Position numbers and translations under genes: made by a program | Shown: positions 23,405 through 32,500 of the stretch, in pieces | How positions within the stretch are numbered: the first letter of the stretch is position 1 | How the letters are laid out: each line of letters starts with the position of its first letter | Source of the DNA: Chromatiales bacterium | GTDB taxonomy: Bacteria; Pseudomonadota; Gammaproteobacteria; Thiohalomonadales; Thiohalomonadaceae | Direction: 5' to 3' | NCBI GenBank assembly: GCA_003251535.1 | Contig: QKFD01000097.1 | Span: 1-42,981 of the forward strand | DNA length: 42,981 nt | Notes under the pieces: model-generated | Databases searched by the model: none | What the model was told of the DNA's origin: nothing | Seen by the model: only the letters and a program-made list of their open reading frames with translations

Positions 23405-23866
23405 TCACTGCTTTTGGCGTAGGAGATCGCTGGCGTACCAGATGAGCGTGGAGGCAGGGGCCAGGATCTGGCCGCGAGAGAACTGCACCAGCGCCATGGC
23501 GACGAGCACCAAGAAGCCAATCGAGCGTAGATCGACCTGTCCACTACTGCTGCGCTGGAGCTGTTGATCCAGCGTGTTGCCAAGCGCCGCCGCCCCCTGC
23601 CACAGGGGGTGTTGTTCCGGGGTGGCGAGGTGGAGGTCAAACAGCCCCTGTTCACTGCCAAAGCTGGCCAAGCGCTCCACGCTGAGGCCGTGGTGGTGGA
23701 TCAAGATCCCTGCCGTGGCAGGGTTGACCACCACCTGCTCCACCTCGGCGAGGCCGGCTAGGCGGGTGGCGAGGTGGGCGAAGTAGTCACTGTCACGGCG
23801 CCGCTCCGGTACTTGGAGGCGTAACCGGTTGCTGGTGGCGTGGGTGACTCGGGCGCTGGCGCTCAT
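23405..23866 (-). CDS. HMA-fold-like protein with C-terminal membrane segments
   Basis: A 153-residue protein. The N-terminal about 80 residues resemble the HMA2-type fold (ATSNRLRLQVPERRRD, then LAEVEQVVVNPATAGILIHHHG) with no CxxC. The C-terminal third has two short hydrophobic stretches (IGFLVLVAMALVQFSRGQI and ILAPASTLIWYASDLL), probably a membrane hairpin. The ATG overlaps the DUF5132 stop as ATGA, so the two are co-translated. Similar HMA2-type/DUF5132 pairs occur near P-type ATPase genes in other bacteria, from general recollection; none is present here. Confidence 0.65.
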   Translation of the reverse strand: MSASARVTHATSNRLRLQVPERRRDSDYFAHLATRLAGLAEVEQVVVNPATAGILIHHHGLSVERLASFGSEQGLFDLHLATPEQHPLWQGAAALGNTLDQQLQRSSSGQVDLRSIGFLVLVAMALVQFSRGQILAPASTLIWYASDLLRQKQ

Positions 23867-24177
23867 GCCTCGTCGGGCTTCTGCGCGGCCGCATCGGCCC
23901 CCGCCACGCTACCGGTGATGGCGGCCCCTTGGGCCTGCCCCTTCTCCAATTCGGCGCGCGCCTCGGCCACCAGGTCATCCATCACCTCGCCAAACTCGGC
24001 GAGGGTCTCTTTACCCTTTTCGTAGACGATGATGCCGGACTTGACGGCCGCTCGGGCGAGGGGGCGGGCGGCGCCGCCTAGCACTGAGATCACCACTGGG
24101 GTGAGTATGGCGGCACCGAGGCCAATGGCGATGCCGGTGGTTGCCTTACCTTTAAACAGATCTTCAAACAGTGCCAT
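23863..24177 (-). CDS. DUF5132-like small membrane protein
   Basis: A 104-residue protein. It starts with MALFEDLFKGKATTGIAIGLGAAILTPVVISVLGG, one hydrophobic Gly-rich segment. A basic amphipathic stretch follows, then a charged helix (YEKGKETLAEFGEVMDDLVAEARAELEKGQ) and an Ala-rich tail. This fits the DUF5132 family. The charged helix may interact with the helical repeat protein or the HMA-like partners. The gene is coupled by ATGA to the next HMA-like gene. GGAG precedes the start. Confidence 0.7.
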   Translation of the reverse strand: MALFEDLFKGKATTGIAIGLGAAILTPVVISVLGGAARPLARAAVKSGIIVYEKGKETLAEFGEVMDDLVAEARAELEKGQAQGAAITGSVAGADAAAQKPDEA

Positions 24178-24329
24178 GGGAGTCTCCTGGGGATCCCGCT
24201 CCGCGGCGGTGATCCACGCTTAAGTCAGTTGAGCAGAATAAGGTGACGCTATTGTGATGATTACGGGGTCCGGCGTGGGTGGCGGGGCCCGCCCTCCCGC
24301 TCCGACTCCTATCGTAACGCCGTGTCTCT

Positions 24330-24632
24330 TCAGCCGAGATAGCGGTTGACCTGCAACCACATCCGCAACGCCCCCAGATCGAGGGAGGGGAAGAGGCTGC
24401 CCAGGACGGTGAACATCGCCTCTTGGCCGTGGGGATCGCGCAACAGGCCCGGGTCGTACTGGACGATGACACTGGCGGTGGTCTCGTTGATCTCCACCTG
24501 ATGGACGCCGCCGAGGGCGCCCAGTTCCTGCCGCACGCGGGTGGCAAAATCGGGGGAGCGGCGGACTGCCGGCACCTTGAGCCGAACCCGCCCGGGGATG
24601 AAGTGTTTAACCTCGATATCGTCACTCGCCAT
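24330..24632 (-). CDS. Stand-alone HMA-fold-like protein without CxxC
   Basis: A 100-residue soluble protein. VKHFIPGRVRLKVPAVRR at the start and GGVHQVEINETTASVIVQYD in the middle give the beta-alpha-beta pattern of HMA2-type domains. There is no cysteine at all. It ends with a hydrophobic helix region (LDLGALRMWLQVNRYLG) too short and polar for a clear membrane span. It is first in the leftward cluster, with AGGAG before the ATG. A promoter-like pair lies upstream at 24687-24715. Confidence 0.65.
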   Translation of the reverse strand: MASDDIEVKHFIPGRVRLKVPAVRRSPDFATRVRQELGALGGVHQVEINETTASVIVQYDPGLLRDPHGQEAMFTVLGSLFPSLDLGALRMWLQVNRYLG

Positions 24633-24686
24633 GGGATGCTCCTGTAGACGGCCGTTGGCAACGGGCCGTTGCGAATTGGCAAAAGA

Positions 24687-24715
24687 TCTACAGTCATACC
24701 GCTTTCATGTTTCAA
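24687..24715 (-). promoter_or_regulatory. Possible promoter of the HMA-like cluster
   Basis: Read leftward: TTGAAA (24710-24715), 17 bases, TGTAGA (24687-24692). The -35 is good (5 of 6) and the -10 poor (3 of 6), about 60 bases before the first ATG of the cluster. Confidence 0.35.
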
Positions 24716-24792
24716 CTGATGGAGTGTGGCGCCGGTGGTTGTCCGCCATGTCATACCACTGCAACTCCTGTCGCCTATAGTGGCGCCGCTTA

Positions 24793-24810
24793 GGGTGCCC
24801 CTGGGCACCC
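24793..24810. repeat. Perfect 8-bp hairpin in the leader of the unknown gene pair
   Basis: GGGTGCCC and GGGCACCC pair around a CT loop, 43 bases before the ATG of the rightward gene. CTCTTCC follows, which is not a convincing T-run. It might limit translation or be a weak attenuator. Confidence 0.4.
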
Positions 24811-24853
24811 CTCTTCCGACGCCCCTAGACGGCCCTCGCGCAGGTGGTAACCG

Positions 24854-25474
24854 ATGTCATCCGACCTCGCCCGTCCCTCCGCCGCCCCCTCTGCCGTGCA
24901 TCGCATCGGCCTGGGTGGTCCCCTTGATGACCGCTTGGATGAGGTGTTGGCGCTCCTCAATCGGCAGATGTGCGACCACGGTCTGACGGTGGCCGAGCTA
25001 CATTTTGGCCGCTCCCGTGTCGCCTGTTGGTATGCCAACACGCCTTACGATTCACGCCTCTTTACCGTGGGCACCTTTCTGCGTAGCACCATGCCGACCC
25101 ACCCCTATCCACGGCACGCCCGGCTCCACCCCGATGCCATTGCCGATCTCTGGGCGGCGCTGGCCCGTCTGCGCTGGTCGGAGCGGCCGCTCATCGCCTG
25201 TACGGTCAACCTGCTCACGGCCCGGGTGGCGTTGCGCCTGGTAGGCGAGAGCTACTCCGTGGCGGCCGAGGAGCTGCTGGCCGGGGGCGAACGCCCTACG
25301 CCGGGCCTGCACCATGGCCGGGGGGGACAGCTGGTTGCCCCGCCGCAGCCATCCTCCACGGCCGCTGGGCGGAACCACCCCCAGGGCCGCTGGCACGCCA
25401 CTGTGCCGCAGTGGAGCGCTGCCGCCACCTCACTGCCCACCGCCATCAGTGGCGCGGTGGAGGAGGCGTCATGA
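24854..25474 (+). CDS. Protein of unknown function
   Basis: A 206-residue soluble protein I do not recognise. Residues 20-145 look folded, alternating helix and strand, with HGLTVAELHFGRSRVACWYANTPYDSRLF and RWSERPLIACTVNLLTARVALRLVGE as the most distinctive parts. The last 60 residues are low-complexity, rich in Gly, His, Pro and Ala, and probably disordered. The ATG has AGGTGG at good spacing. It is translationally coupled (ATGA) to a small membrane protein, so the two probably work together at the membrane. Confidence 0.65.
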   Translation: MSSDLARPSAAPSAVHRIGLGGPLDDRLDEVLALLNRQMCDHGLTVAELHFGRSRVACWYANTPYDSRLFTVGTFLRSTMPTHPYPRHARLHPDAIADLWAALARLRWSERPLIACTVNLLTARVALRLVGESYSVAAEELLAGGERPTPGLHHGRGGQLVAPPQPSSTAAGRNHPQGRWHATVPQWSAAATSLPTAISGAVEEAS

Positions 25475-25635
25475 GCCCGGAGTTTCTACTGGTGGCGAGT
25501 GGCCTACTGGTCCTGGCCGGTAGCATCTTGGTGCTGGGCTACTACATCGGTTATGAGGTGGGACGGGCCGAGGCGATCCGCCTGCGTCTGGCCGAGGCAC
25601 GGGCGCGGCAGGATGGATATAGCGAAGAGGGTTAA
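25471..25635 (+). CDS. Small single-span membrane protein (54 residues)
   Basis: The protein has an N-terminal membrane helix (FLLVASGLLVLAGSILVLGYYIGYEVG) and a charged cytoplasmic helix (RAEAIRLRLAEARARQDG). The start ATG overlaps the upstream TGA. The stop TAA overlaps, on the other strand, the TAA of the YjiN-like gene by two bases, so these convergent genes have interlocked stop codons. Not recognised as a family; it may anchor its partner. Confidence 0.65.
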   Translation: MSPEFLLVASGLLVLAGSILVLGYYIGYEVGRAEAIRLRLAEARARQDGYSEEG

Positions 25636-26888
25636 GCGAGCGCCTGCGTTAGGAGAAACAGTAGGCAGCCCACCAGGGCCCCCACCAGGGTGCCGTTGAT
25701 ACGGATATATTGCAGGTCCCGCCCCACCACCAGCTCGAAGCGATCCGTGATGGTGCGGCTATCCCAGCGCCCCACCACCTCGGCGATGAAGCGGCCGATC
25801 TCCGAACGGGAGGGGACGATAAAGGTGAGTACCAGCGATTCAATGCGGCGATCCAACCGCTCGCGCATGGGGGCATCACGCTCCAGGGCGCGGCCGATGG
25901 ATTGCAAGGCGTGGCGGGCACCGTTGCGCAGCTTTGACTCCTCTGCGGCGATGTCATCCAGCAGCAGGTCGCGGAATCCGTCCCACACCGCCAGTAGATA
26001 GCCCTGCACCTCCGGGTGGGAGAGCAGCTTGCGCTTGAACGCCTCCACTCGCTGCTGATAGTCCTCCGATTGCCCCAGATTCTGGATCAGCTCCTGCACC
26101 GACTGGTCAAAGGCGTGGCGGGCGTCGTTATCCCGCTGCGAGAGATCCAGTAGTAGGTCTTGGAGGCCGGCGATGATCTTCTCGGCGATGGCCTGATCGA
26201 TCCGTTCCGGCACCCACCAGCTGCTGTGGTTCCGCACCAGGCGGTAGATCCGCTCCTCGTGGGCCACCAGCTGGCGATGGGCCACCAGCAGGGCGCGGTC
26301 AAACAGCGCCTGGTGGTGGCCCCCCTCAGTCAACAGCCGCAGGACCCGCGAGAGGATGGGGGCGAGGTCGAGGGCGGAGAGCTGGTCGTGCAGGGTGCGG
26401 CGTAGAAAGTCACGTAGCTCTTTGTCCTCCAGCGACTTCACCATAAACGGTAGTGCCGCCACGATGCGATCGGCCACCAGGTTGGCATTCTCCGGCCGGG
26501 CCAGCCAACGCGAGAGCCGCTCCGCCAAGGCCAGGCTGCGTAGCTTCTGCTCCACCAGCTCCGGGTGGAGGAAGTTGCGCTCGACAAAGCGGCCGAGGCC
26601 GGCACCGATGCGCGCCTTGTTCTTGGGGATGATGGCGGTATGGGGGATCGGCAGACCCAGTGGGTGGCGGAAGAGCGCGGTCACCGCAAACCAGTCGGCC
26701 AGACCACCCACCAGGGCCGCCTCCGCCGCGGCGCGCAGCAGCTCCACCCAGAAGCTCGGCTCCTCCACCAGGCGGGTGGCGACAAACAGCACTGCGGCCA
26801 GCAGCAGCAGGCCGGTGGCCAGCCGTCTCTGTCGTTCTAAGGCGCGCCGTTGTGCCGCCTCCTGCTCACCTGTGGGACCGATCTGCAT
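25632..26888 (-). CDS. DUF445 / YjiN-family membrane protein
   Basis: A 418-residue protein of the DUF445 (YjiN) family. An N-terminal membrane segment (LATGLLLLAAVLFVATRL) is followed by the family signature EAALVGGLADWFAVTALFRHPLGLPIPHTAIIPKNK. A long helical, coiled-coil-like central region and a C-terminal membrane segment (LVGALVGCLLFLLTQALA) complete it, giving a structure anchored at both ends. The biochemical function of the family is not established. I chose the second ATG, which lies just after the NlpC gene; a longer frame would overlap that gene. Confidence 0.82.
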   Translation of the reverse strand: MQIGPTGEQEAAQRRALERQRRLATGLLLLAAVLFVATRLVEEPSFWVELLRAAAEAALVGGLADWFAVTALFRHPLGLPIPHTAIIPKNKARIGAGLGRFVERNFLHPELVEQKLRSLALAERLSRWLARPENANLVADRIVAALPFMVKSLEDKELRDFLRRTLHDQLSALDLAPILSRVLRLLTEGGHHQALFDRALLVAHRQLVAHEERIYRLVRNHSSWWVPERIDQAIAEKIIAGLQDLLLDLSQRDNDARHAFDQSVQELIQNLGQSEDYQQRVEAFKRKLLSHPEVQGYLLAVWDGFRDLLLDDIAAEESKLRNGARHALQSIGRALERDAPMRERLDRRIESLVLTFIVPSRSEIGRFIAEVVGRWDSRTITDRFELVVGRDLQYIRINGTLVGALVGCLLFLLTQALA

Positions 26889-26905
26889 GGGGGATGGATG
26901 GGGAC

Positions 26906-27388
26906 TCAGGGGATCCGCCCGATCCGGACCAGCCGGCTGCGCCAATAGGGATCCGATAGGGAGACGATCTCCACCCGTCGCCCGCTGGAGGGGGCGTGGA
27001 CGAAGCGCTCTTCGCCGAGGTAGATACCGACATGGGAGATCTTGCCCGCCAGCTTGAAGAACAGCAGATCACCGGGTTGGGCCGCCTGCTGGGCAACCGG
27101 CTGGACGTAGCGATATTGATCGATGGTGGCGCGCGGCAGTGCGGTGCCCGACTGTAGGTAGGAGTACCAGACCAGGCCGCTACAGTCGAAGCCACCGGGG
27201 GCGGCGCCACCATAGCGATAGGGGGTGCCTAGCTGTTCCAGTGCCACCACTGCGGCCAGCGGCAGCCCCGGGGTGGGGGCGGTGGGCGCCGGTGGTGTGG
27301 GGGAGCGGACCACCTCCGATGGCCCGGAGCAGCCGGCCATCAGCAGCACGAGGGCACAGAGGGGGAGGAGTCGGCGCAAGCGAACCAT
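26906..27388 (-). CDS. NlpC/P60-family lipoprotein peptidase
   Basis: A 160-residue predicted lipoprotein. The signal peptide ends in a lipobox (ALVLLMAGC), then a short Pro/Thr-rich linker. The NlpC/P60 domain has catalytic Cys in GGFDCSGLVWYSYLQSG, His in KISHVGIYLGEERF and a third polar residue in FVHAPSSGRRVEIV. It most likely cleaves peptidoglycan stem peptides in the periplasm, as Spr/MepS-like enzymes do. The chosen ATG gives a proper signal peptide; a longer frame upstream would destroy it. Confidence 0.87.
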   Translation of the reverse strand: MVRLRRLLPLCALVLLMAGCSGPSEVVRSPTPPAPTAPTPGLPLAAVVALEQLGTPYRYGGAAPGGFDCSGLVWYSYLQSGTALPRATIDQYRYVQPVAQQAAQPGDLLFFKLAGKISHVGIYLGEERFVHAPSSGRRVEIVSLSDPYWRSRLVRIGRIP

Positions 27389-27592
27389 GGCGAAATGATA
27401 CGGGCCCGCACCGTCGCATGAAACCGCCTGCCGGGAATAAATCTTGGCATATGGCTGGGTGGAAGGGCATCCGGCCCTCCCGCGGCGCACCGCTGAGAGG
27501 ATGGCGTACACTCCGCCCCTTGGGTTTCCCCGTTGGGGCTTTTCCCGCATAATCCGCACCTATTTTGTCAAGAAAAGGAGTTGTCACATCCC

Positions 27593-28603
27593 ATGAGCAG
27601 CACGGTAGAACTGCGGCCGAGTGGCCACCGCTTTGCGGTGGCCGAAGATGAGTCCATCCTGGATGCCGCGCTGCGCCAGGGGATTGCCCTCCCCTACGGT
27701 TGCCGCGGCGGCTTCTGCGGCGAGTGCCATGGGCAGGTGGAGCAGGGGGCGGTGGACTATCCCGGTGATCGGTTGCCGCCGGGGCTACTACCGGAAGATG
27801 CCGCCCAGGGGGTGGCCTTCCTCTGCCAGGCGCGGCCGCGGGGTGAGGTGGTGATCCGTATCCAGGAGGTGGAGGAGGCCGCCTCCATTCCAGTGCGTCA
27901 ACTCACTACTCAGGTGGTGCGCAAGGTGCTGTTGGGGGAGGAGGTCATGGGGCTGTTCCTGCAACTCCCCGCGGGAGAGCGGTTGCAGTACCTGGCGGGG
28001 CAGTATGTGGAGTTCATCCTGGCCGATGGTAAGCGCCGCGCCTTCTCCATCGCCAGCCCGCCCCACGCCGACAATCCGCTGGAGTTCCATATTCGCCACA
28101 ACCAGGGGGGCGCCTTTACCGACGCCCTGTTCCAGGGGGAGCCGGAGCTTACTAGCATCCAGATCGAGGGGCCTAAGGGGAGCTTTTTCCTGCGGGAGAA
28201 CTCCTCCCGCGCCATCCTCATGTTGGCCACTGGCACCGGTTTTGGCCCCATCAAGGGGATCATCGAACACGCCATTGCTGAAGGGTGTCAGCGTCCCATC
28301 TATCTCTACTGGGGTGCCCGCACCCAGGCCGGGCTCTACCTCCACGCCCTGGCCGAGCAGTGGGCCCAACAGCACCCCAACATCCACTATATCCCGGTGC
28401 TCTCGCGGCCGGAGGCCGGTTGGGGGGGGCGTAGTGGTCATGTGCAGGAGGCGGCACTGGCCGACTTTGCCGACCTCAGCGACTTTGAACTCTATGCCTG
28501 CGGCCACCCGCAGATGGTCTACCAGGCCAAAGAGATGTTGGGGGGCAAGGGGTTGCCGCCGGAACACTGCTACTCCGACGCCTTCGAGTGGGCGAAGGAT
28601 TGA
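27593..28603 (+). CDS. 2Fe-2S ferredoxin-NAD(P)H flavoprotein reductase
   Basis: A 336-residue three-domain electron-transfer protein. A plant-type ferredoxin domain has C37, C42, C45 and C78 in GCRGGFCGECHG and FLCQARP. The FAD-binding domain contains RAFSIASPP, and the NAD(P)H domain has LATGTGFGPIKGI and ACGHPQMV. This order is that of CDP-6-deoxy-3,4-glucoseen reductase-like enzymes (AscD/DdhD) and related oxygenase reductases. No dehydratase or oxygenase partner is nearby, so the acceptor is unknown. AAGGAG lies 12 bases before the ATG, slightly far. Confidence 0.85.
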   Translation: MSSTVELRPSGHRFAVAEDESILDAALRQGIALPYGCRGGFCGECHGQVEQGAVDYPGDRLPPGLLPEDAAQGVAFLCQARPRGEVVIRIQEVEEAASIPVRQLTTQVVRKVLLGEEVMGLFLQLPAGERLQYLAGQYVEFILADGKRRAFSIASPPHADNPLEFHIRHNQGGAFTDALFQGEPELTSIQIEGPKGSFFLRENSSRAILMLATGTGFGPIKGIIEHAIAEGCQRPIYLYWGARTQAGLYLHALAEQWAQQHPNIHYIPVLSRPEAGWGGRSGHVQEAALADFADLSDFELYACGHPQMVYQAKEMLGGKGLPPEHCYSDAFEWAKD

Positions 28604-29559
28604 TGCGCTAACCACCGCCCCTGGCGATGCAGGTGGGATTCGCTCCAGCTGCATCTGCCGGTGGGCCCCTTGGTTGAGAGAGGGCATTCGTCGCTAGCCG
28701 ATATGCCGTCGGCCATGGATTGATTGTTGTCTGCTTGGGCCACAGGGATGGGCCTGCGCGACAGCGACATCAGACCTTTTCCCCTTTAGCTCGCTGGCGG
28801 TGCCGTTAACGATGGCGTGCGTCTCATGCGGGCCTCTGCGCAGCTTTCGTGACGGCAGCCTCGATGGGCTTGGCCGTGCGTCCACAAAAAAAGGTGTGGC
28901 GGTGGGCGCACTCACTTCCCCCTATCTATAGCCTCTATCCCCACGGAGCCCCTGTAACAGCGGCATATTTCCACGTGCGCCTGAAGAACAAAATAAGTGC
29001 CAGATTGAAGTTTATGGCGGAGCAGGGCTAAATGTGCGCAGCTTAACATGGGATTAAGAGGGAACAGTGGGTGGTGGCTGGGCACAAGAGACGGTGTACG
29101 ACCATCGGGCAGCTAAGAGCGAAGGAAGGGTGGCGGGTGCCGTTGTATGCCCCATCGTCTACGTTGTGACTTTACCTCTCGGCCGTACTCTGTAGCACGC
29201 AGCTGGGGTCAGCCTATGGGCCTTTGTGACCCCTCTACGACCGTTGTATTACTCCTCTGTTTCCCTTCCTTTTCCCATTCTAGGCAGCTGCATTCATCCG
29301 CTGGAGTGTCGAATGGACTCCCGTGGGCTTCTATGGGCTCGCTCCCTTCAGCACAAAAGCCCTGAGTCGATGCAACGGTCGGTAGCGCCGTCGTGCAGAT
29401 GGGGTGAGCGATGCCAAGCAGCGCCATGGCCCATCAGAGGGTATGGGGAACGTCATCTTTCGAGTATAGGTTTCAACATCGAGGCGCAGCCTCACTAACC
29501 AATAACCAATAGGCATTGACGGATTCCCCTCGTCGTTGGGGAACTTGAGGAAATACAAC
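28604..29559. other. 956-base gene-free stretch before the island gene
   Basis: I see no convincing gene. Several short frames (60-90 codons) exist but none has a good ribosome site, domain or normal codon pattern. The stretch is visibly richer in A/T and less biased than its surroundings. A direct repeat of AACCAAT stands at 29496-29510, and a 6-bp hairpin (TTCCCC/GGGGAA, 29524-29543) lies just before the ribosome site of the next gene. It may be the eroded remains of older genes, or a long regulatory leader. Confidence 0.5.
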
Positions 29560-32500
29560 ATGGAATTACCTCTCCTCTCCCACCTGCGCCACACTGGGCT
29601 GCTCATGCAGACCGTTTCAAGTGTTGTGCTCGTCGCATTTCTTGGCCTGATCACTGCACCGGCAGCGGCGGCTATTCGTACTGCACCAAGCACTGTTCCA
29701 ACGGCGGCGTCTGCAGAGACAGATGAGGCGCAGCTCTCAAAGCATCTAGTTCAGGTAACTGAGCGTATTACTAGGCTCATTGAGCGGCTGGAAAGCAAAG
29801 AGGATGCCGGTAATGAACGGGCAGAACTCAAACAGTTAGATGCGGCTATCCGTCAACTGGACAAAGCAGTTACCCGCAATTTTGAGTCTATGGGGCAGCA
29901 GATAAACGACAAGCATCTGCCCGATATCATTCAGGCACGCCATGAGGATGCGCTGGCCGCCTATCGCCAGGATCTGGATGATCTGCTCACCCAACTTGAA
30001 ACGCTGCAACAGGCTGCCAGCGAGTCGGTAGAACTGACGGCGGCTAAGGGGCTAAAAGGTTGGTTGGCCAATAAAAAAATGGAGCGGGCTCAGCAACCCT
30101 TTGATCCCGAGCAGCTCCCCTTTATGCCATTACAGCCCAATCCGGAGAATGAGCCGAAGCTGACGACGGAGCAATTTGTCGCTGCGGGTTTTACCTCCTC
30201 ACCGATGGCAAAAACGGCAGCACTTGGTGATTTTGACTACACCACTCTAGCCGGTGCCGCCGATCCCGCATGGTTAGCCGAAAGTGGGGAGGTCACGCTA
30301 ACCGATGCCATCCGTGCCAAAGCAGCTGAACTTCACTATAGCCCAGTGGAGATCTATGCCTGGGTACGCAACCACATCGAGTGGCTGCCTACTTGGGGGG
30401 CCAGTCAGAGTGCTGAACTGACCATGGAGATGGGGCGCGGCAATGCCTTCGATATCTCCAGCCTCACGATTGCCTTGTTGCGCGCCTCGGGGATTCCTGC
30501 GCGCTATGTCCATGGCACGGTGGAGTTACCCATCGATCAATTTATGAACTGGGCGGGTGGATTCCAGGATGTCAATTCAGCACTGGTGTTTGCCGCGAGT
30601 GGTGGTATTCCTATCTCTAGCGTGAGTTCCGGTGGTGTGATCACCAAGGCCCGTATGGAGCACATCTGGGTTGAGGCCGCGGTGGATTTTGAACCCTCAG
30701 GGGGCGCCATCAATCGTGCAGCGGATGCTTGGATCCCAATGGACCCGAGTTTCAAACAGTATGAGTACACAACAGGGCTTGATGTGATTGCCTTGGCGGG
30801 CATTGATAGCCAACAGTTAAAGGACCAATTTCAAGCCAGTAGCACGATTAATGACACAGAAGGTTGGATGCAAGGTTTGGATCCCTCCTTTCTCCAAGCG
30901 GCACAAACACAGGCCCAGCACGCCTTGGAGACATGGGTGAATGCGCATCCAGGGACCACCGCTCGTGATGTATTGGGTGGCGGCAAGCTGATTGTGCAGG
31001 CGTTCGCGGGACTACCGGCAGGGCTGGCCACAACGGTGGTGGCCCGTGGTGCGGTTTATGCCGAGGTGCCCAGCGCCTTGCGTCCCAAGATCTCGTTTGC
31101 TTTCTCCACGGATCTGTTCGGTGGGCTGAATGGCGCAAAAAGCTTTACCTGGTCGTCACTGAATAATCATCGGGTCACCATCTCGTTTAGGCCTGCAACC
31201 GCAGCAGATGAGCAAACAATACTCTCTCTCTACCCTGATGGTGGTGTGACGGATCTGTCGCAGTTGGTGACGACTATCCCATCCTATCTCATTTATGTAG
31301 TGCCTGAGCTTAGAGTGGATGGCGAGGTCGTACTCACGGGCGCCTCTGTGCGGTTGGGTGAAGACGTGAACTTTGCCTTTGAAGTCTCAGGGGATGGGGC
31401 TCGCCGAGTGTATCCGTCGCCCATCGTGGCCGGCTCGTATTTGGCGGTGGCGGTGATTAGTGGTGGAGTCTCTGTGACCCGATTGGAGGACGCCAAGGCT
31501 AAATTGGCGGCGGTTTCATCTCAGATAGACAGTGGTGCATCGGTCACGGGGATCACGGGCGAAGATATTTTGGGCCAGATCTTTGCTGCAGGTGTACTGG
31601 GTTATTTCGGTGAGTTGAGTACCTATTCTCAGGTCGCTTCGCTATCGCAAGGGGCGCATATGAGCCTCATGCATTCAGCGGGGACCTATGGGTATGTGCC
31701 GAAAGTGTCATATCTATTTGGTATTCCTCGCTCCATTGGGCCAGGACTTATTGAGATGGATCTCGATCGGGTCGCTTCTGTGCAGGTTGTTGAGGGCGGG
31801 GACGCTCAAAAAGAGTTTAATTTTGTCTTTCGGATGGGGGCCTTGAGCTCTGCATTGGAACATCTGGTTCCAGAACAGATGTTTGCTACGCCAGAGAATC
31901 AAGGCGAGGCGGTATCGGCTGTCAAGGCCTTGCAAAAGGCCAGTCAGCAGGGCCAGCGGATTTACCATATTACACCGGCGAATCAGAGTGCCGCGCTGCC
32001 CAATATTCACCAAAGCAGCTTAGCCTTGAATGAGATGCGGCAGGCGCTTGCCACGGGTAAGGAGGTGATTGCACATACGGACCCGATCTCGGTGAATGGT
32101 TGGCAGGGAGCCGGATACATCATTGTGGATCCTGCCACGGGCGCGGGTGCCTGGAAGATTGCTGGAGGGCTCAATGGCGGGAGTGGGGCCTTCGGGGATG
32201 CGCTTATGCAAATCTTCGTCAGCCTTGCCTTCATTATCTCGCTACTGCCTTTTGCCTTGATCTTGGCGGTTTTGGCTGGTCCGCTGATTGCGCTGGCCAT
32301 TGTGGCCATCATTGCATGGTCCGTTGTGCTCTATGAGATCCAGGCGCTGGAGCCTGGACCGCTGCGCGGCATTCTTGCCAATCTAGCATGGGGGGCGATA
32401 GGTATCGCAGTGGGTGCGATAACGGGAGGCGTGCTGGGTGTTGCGCTGGCATTTTGGGTACTTGGGTCCATAGCGAACTACTACATCTCCCAGATCGATG

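Noticed and set aside
28849-29498. Several short frames (60-90 codons) in the gene-free stretch
   Set aside because: No domains, weak ribosome sites and mixed strand order; most likely chance.
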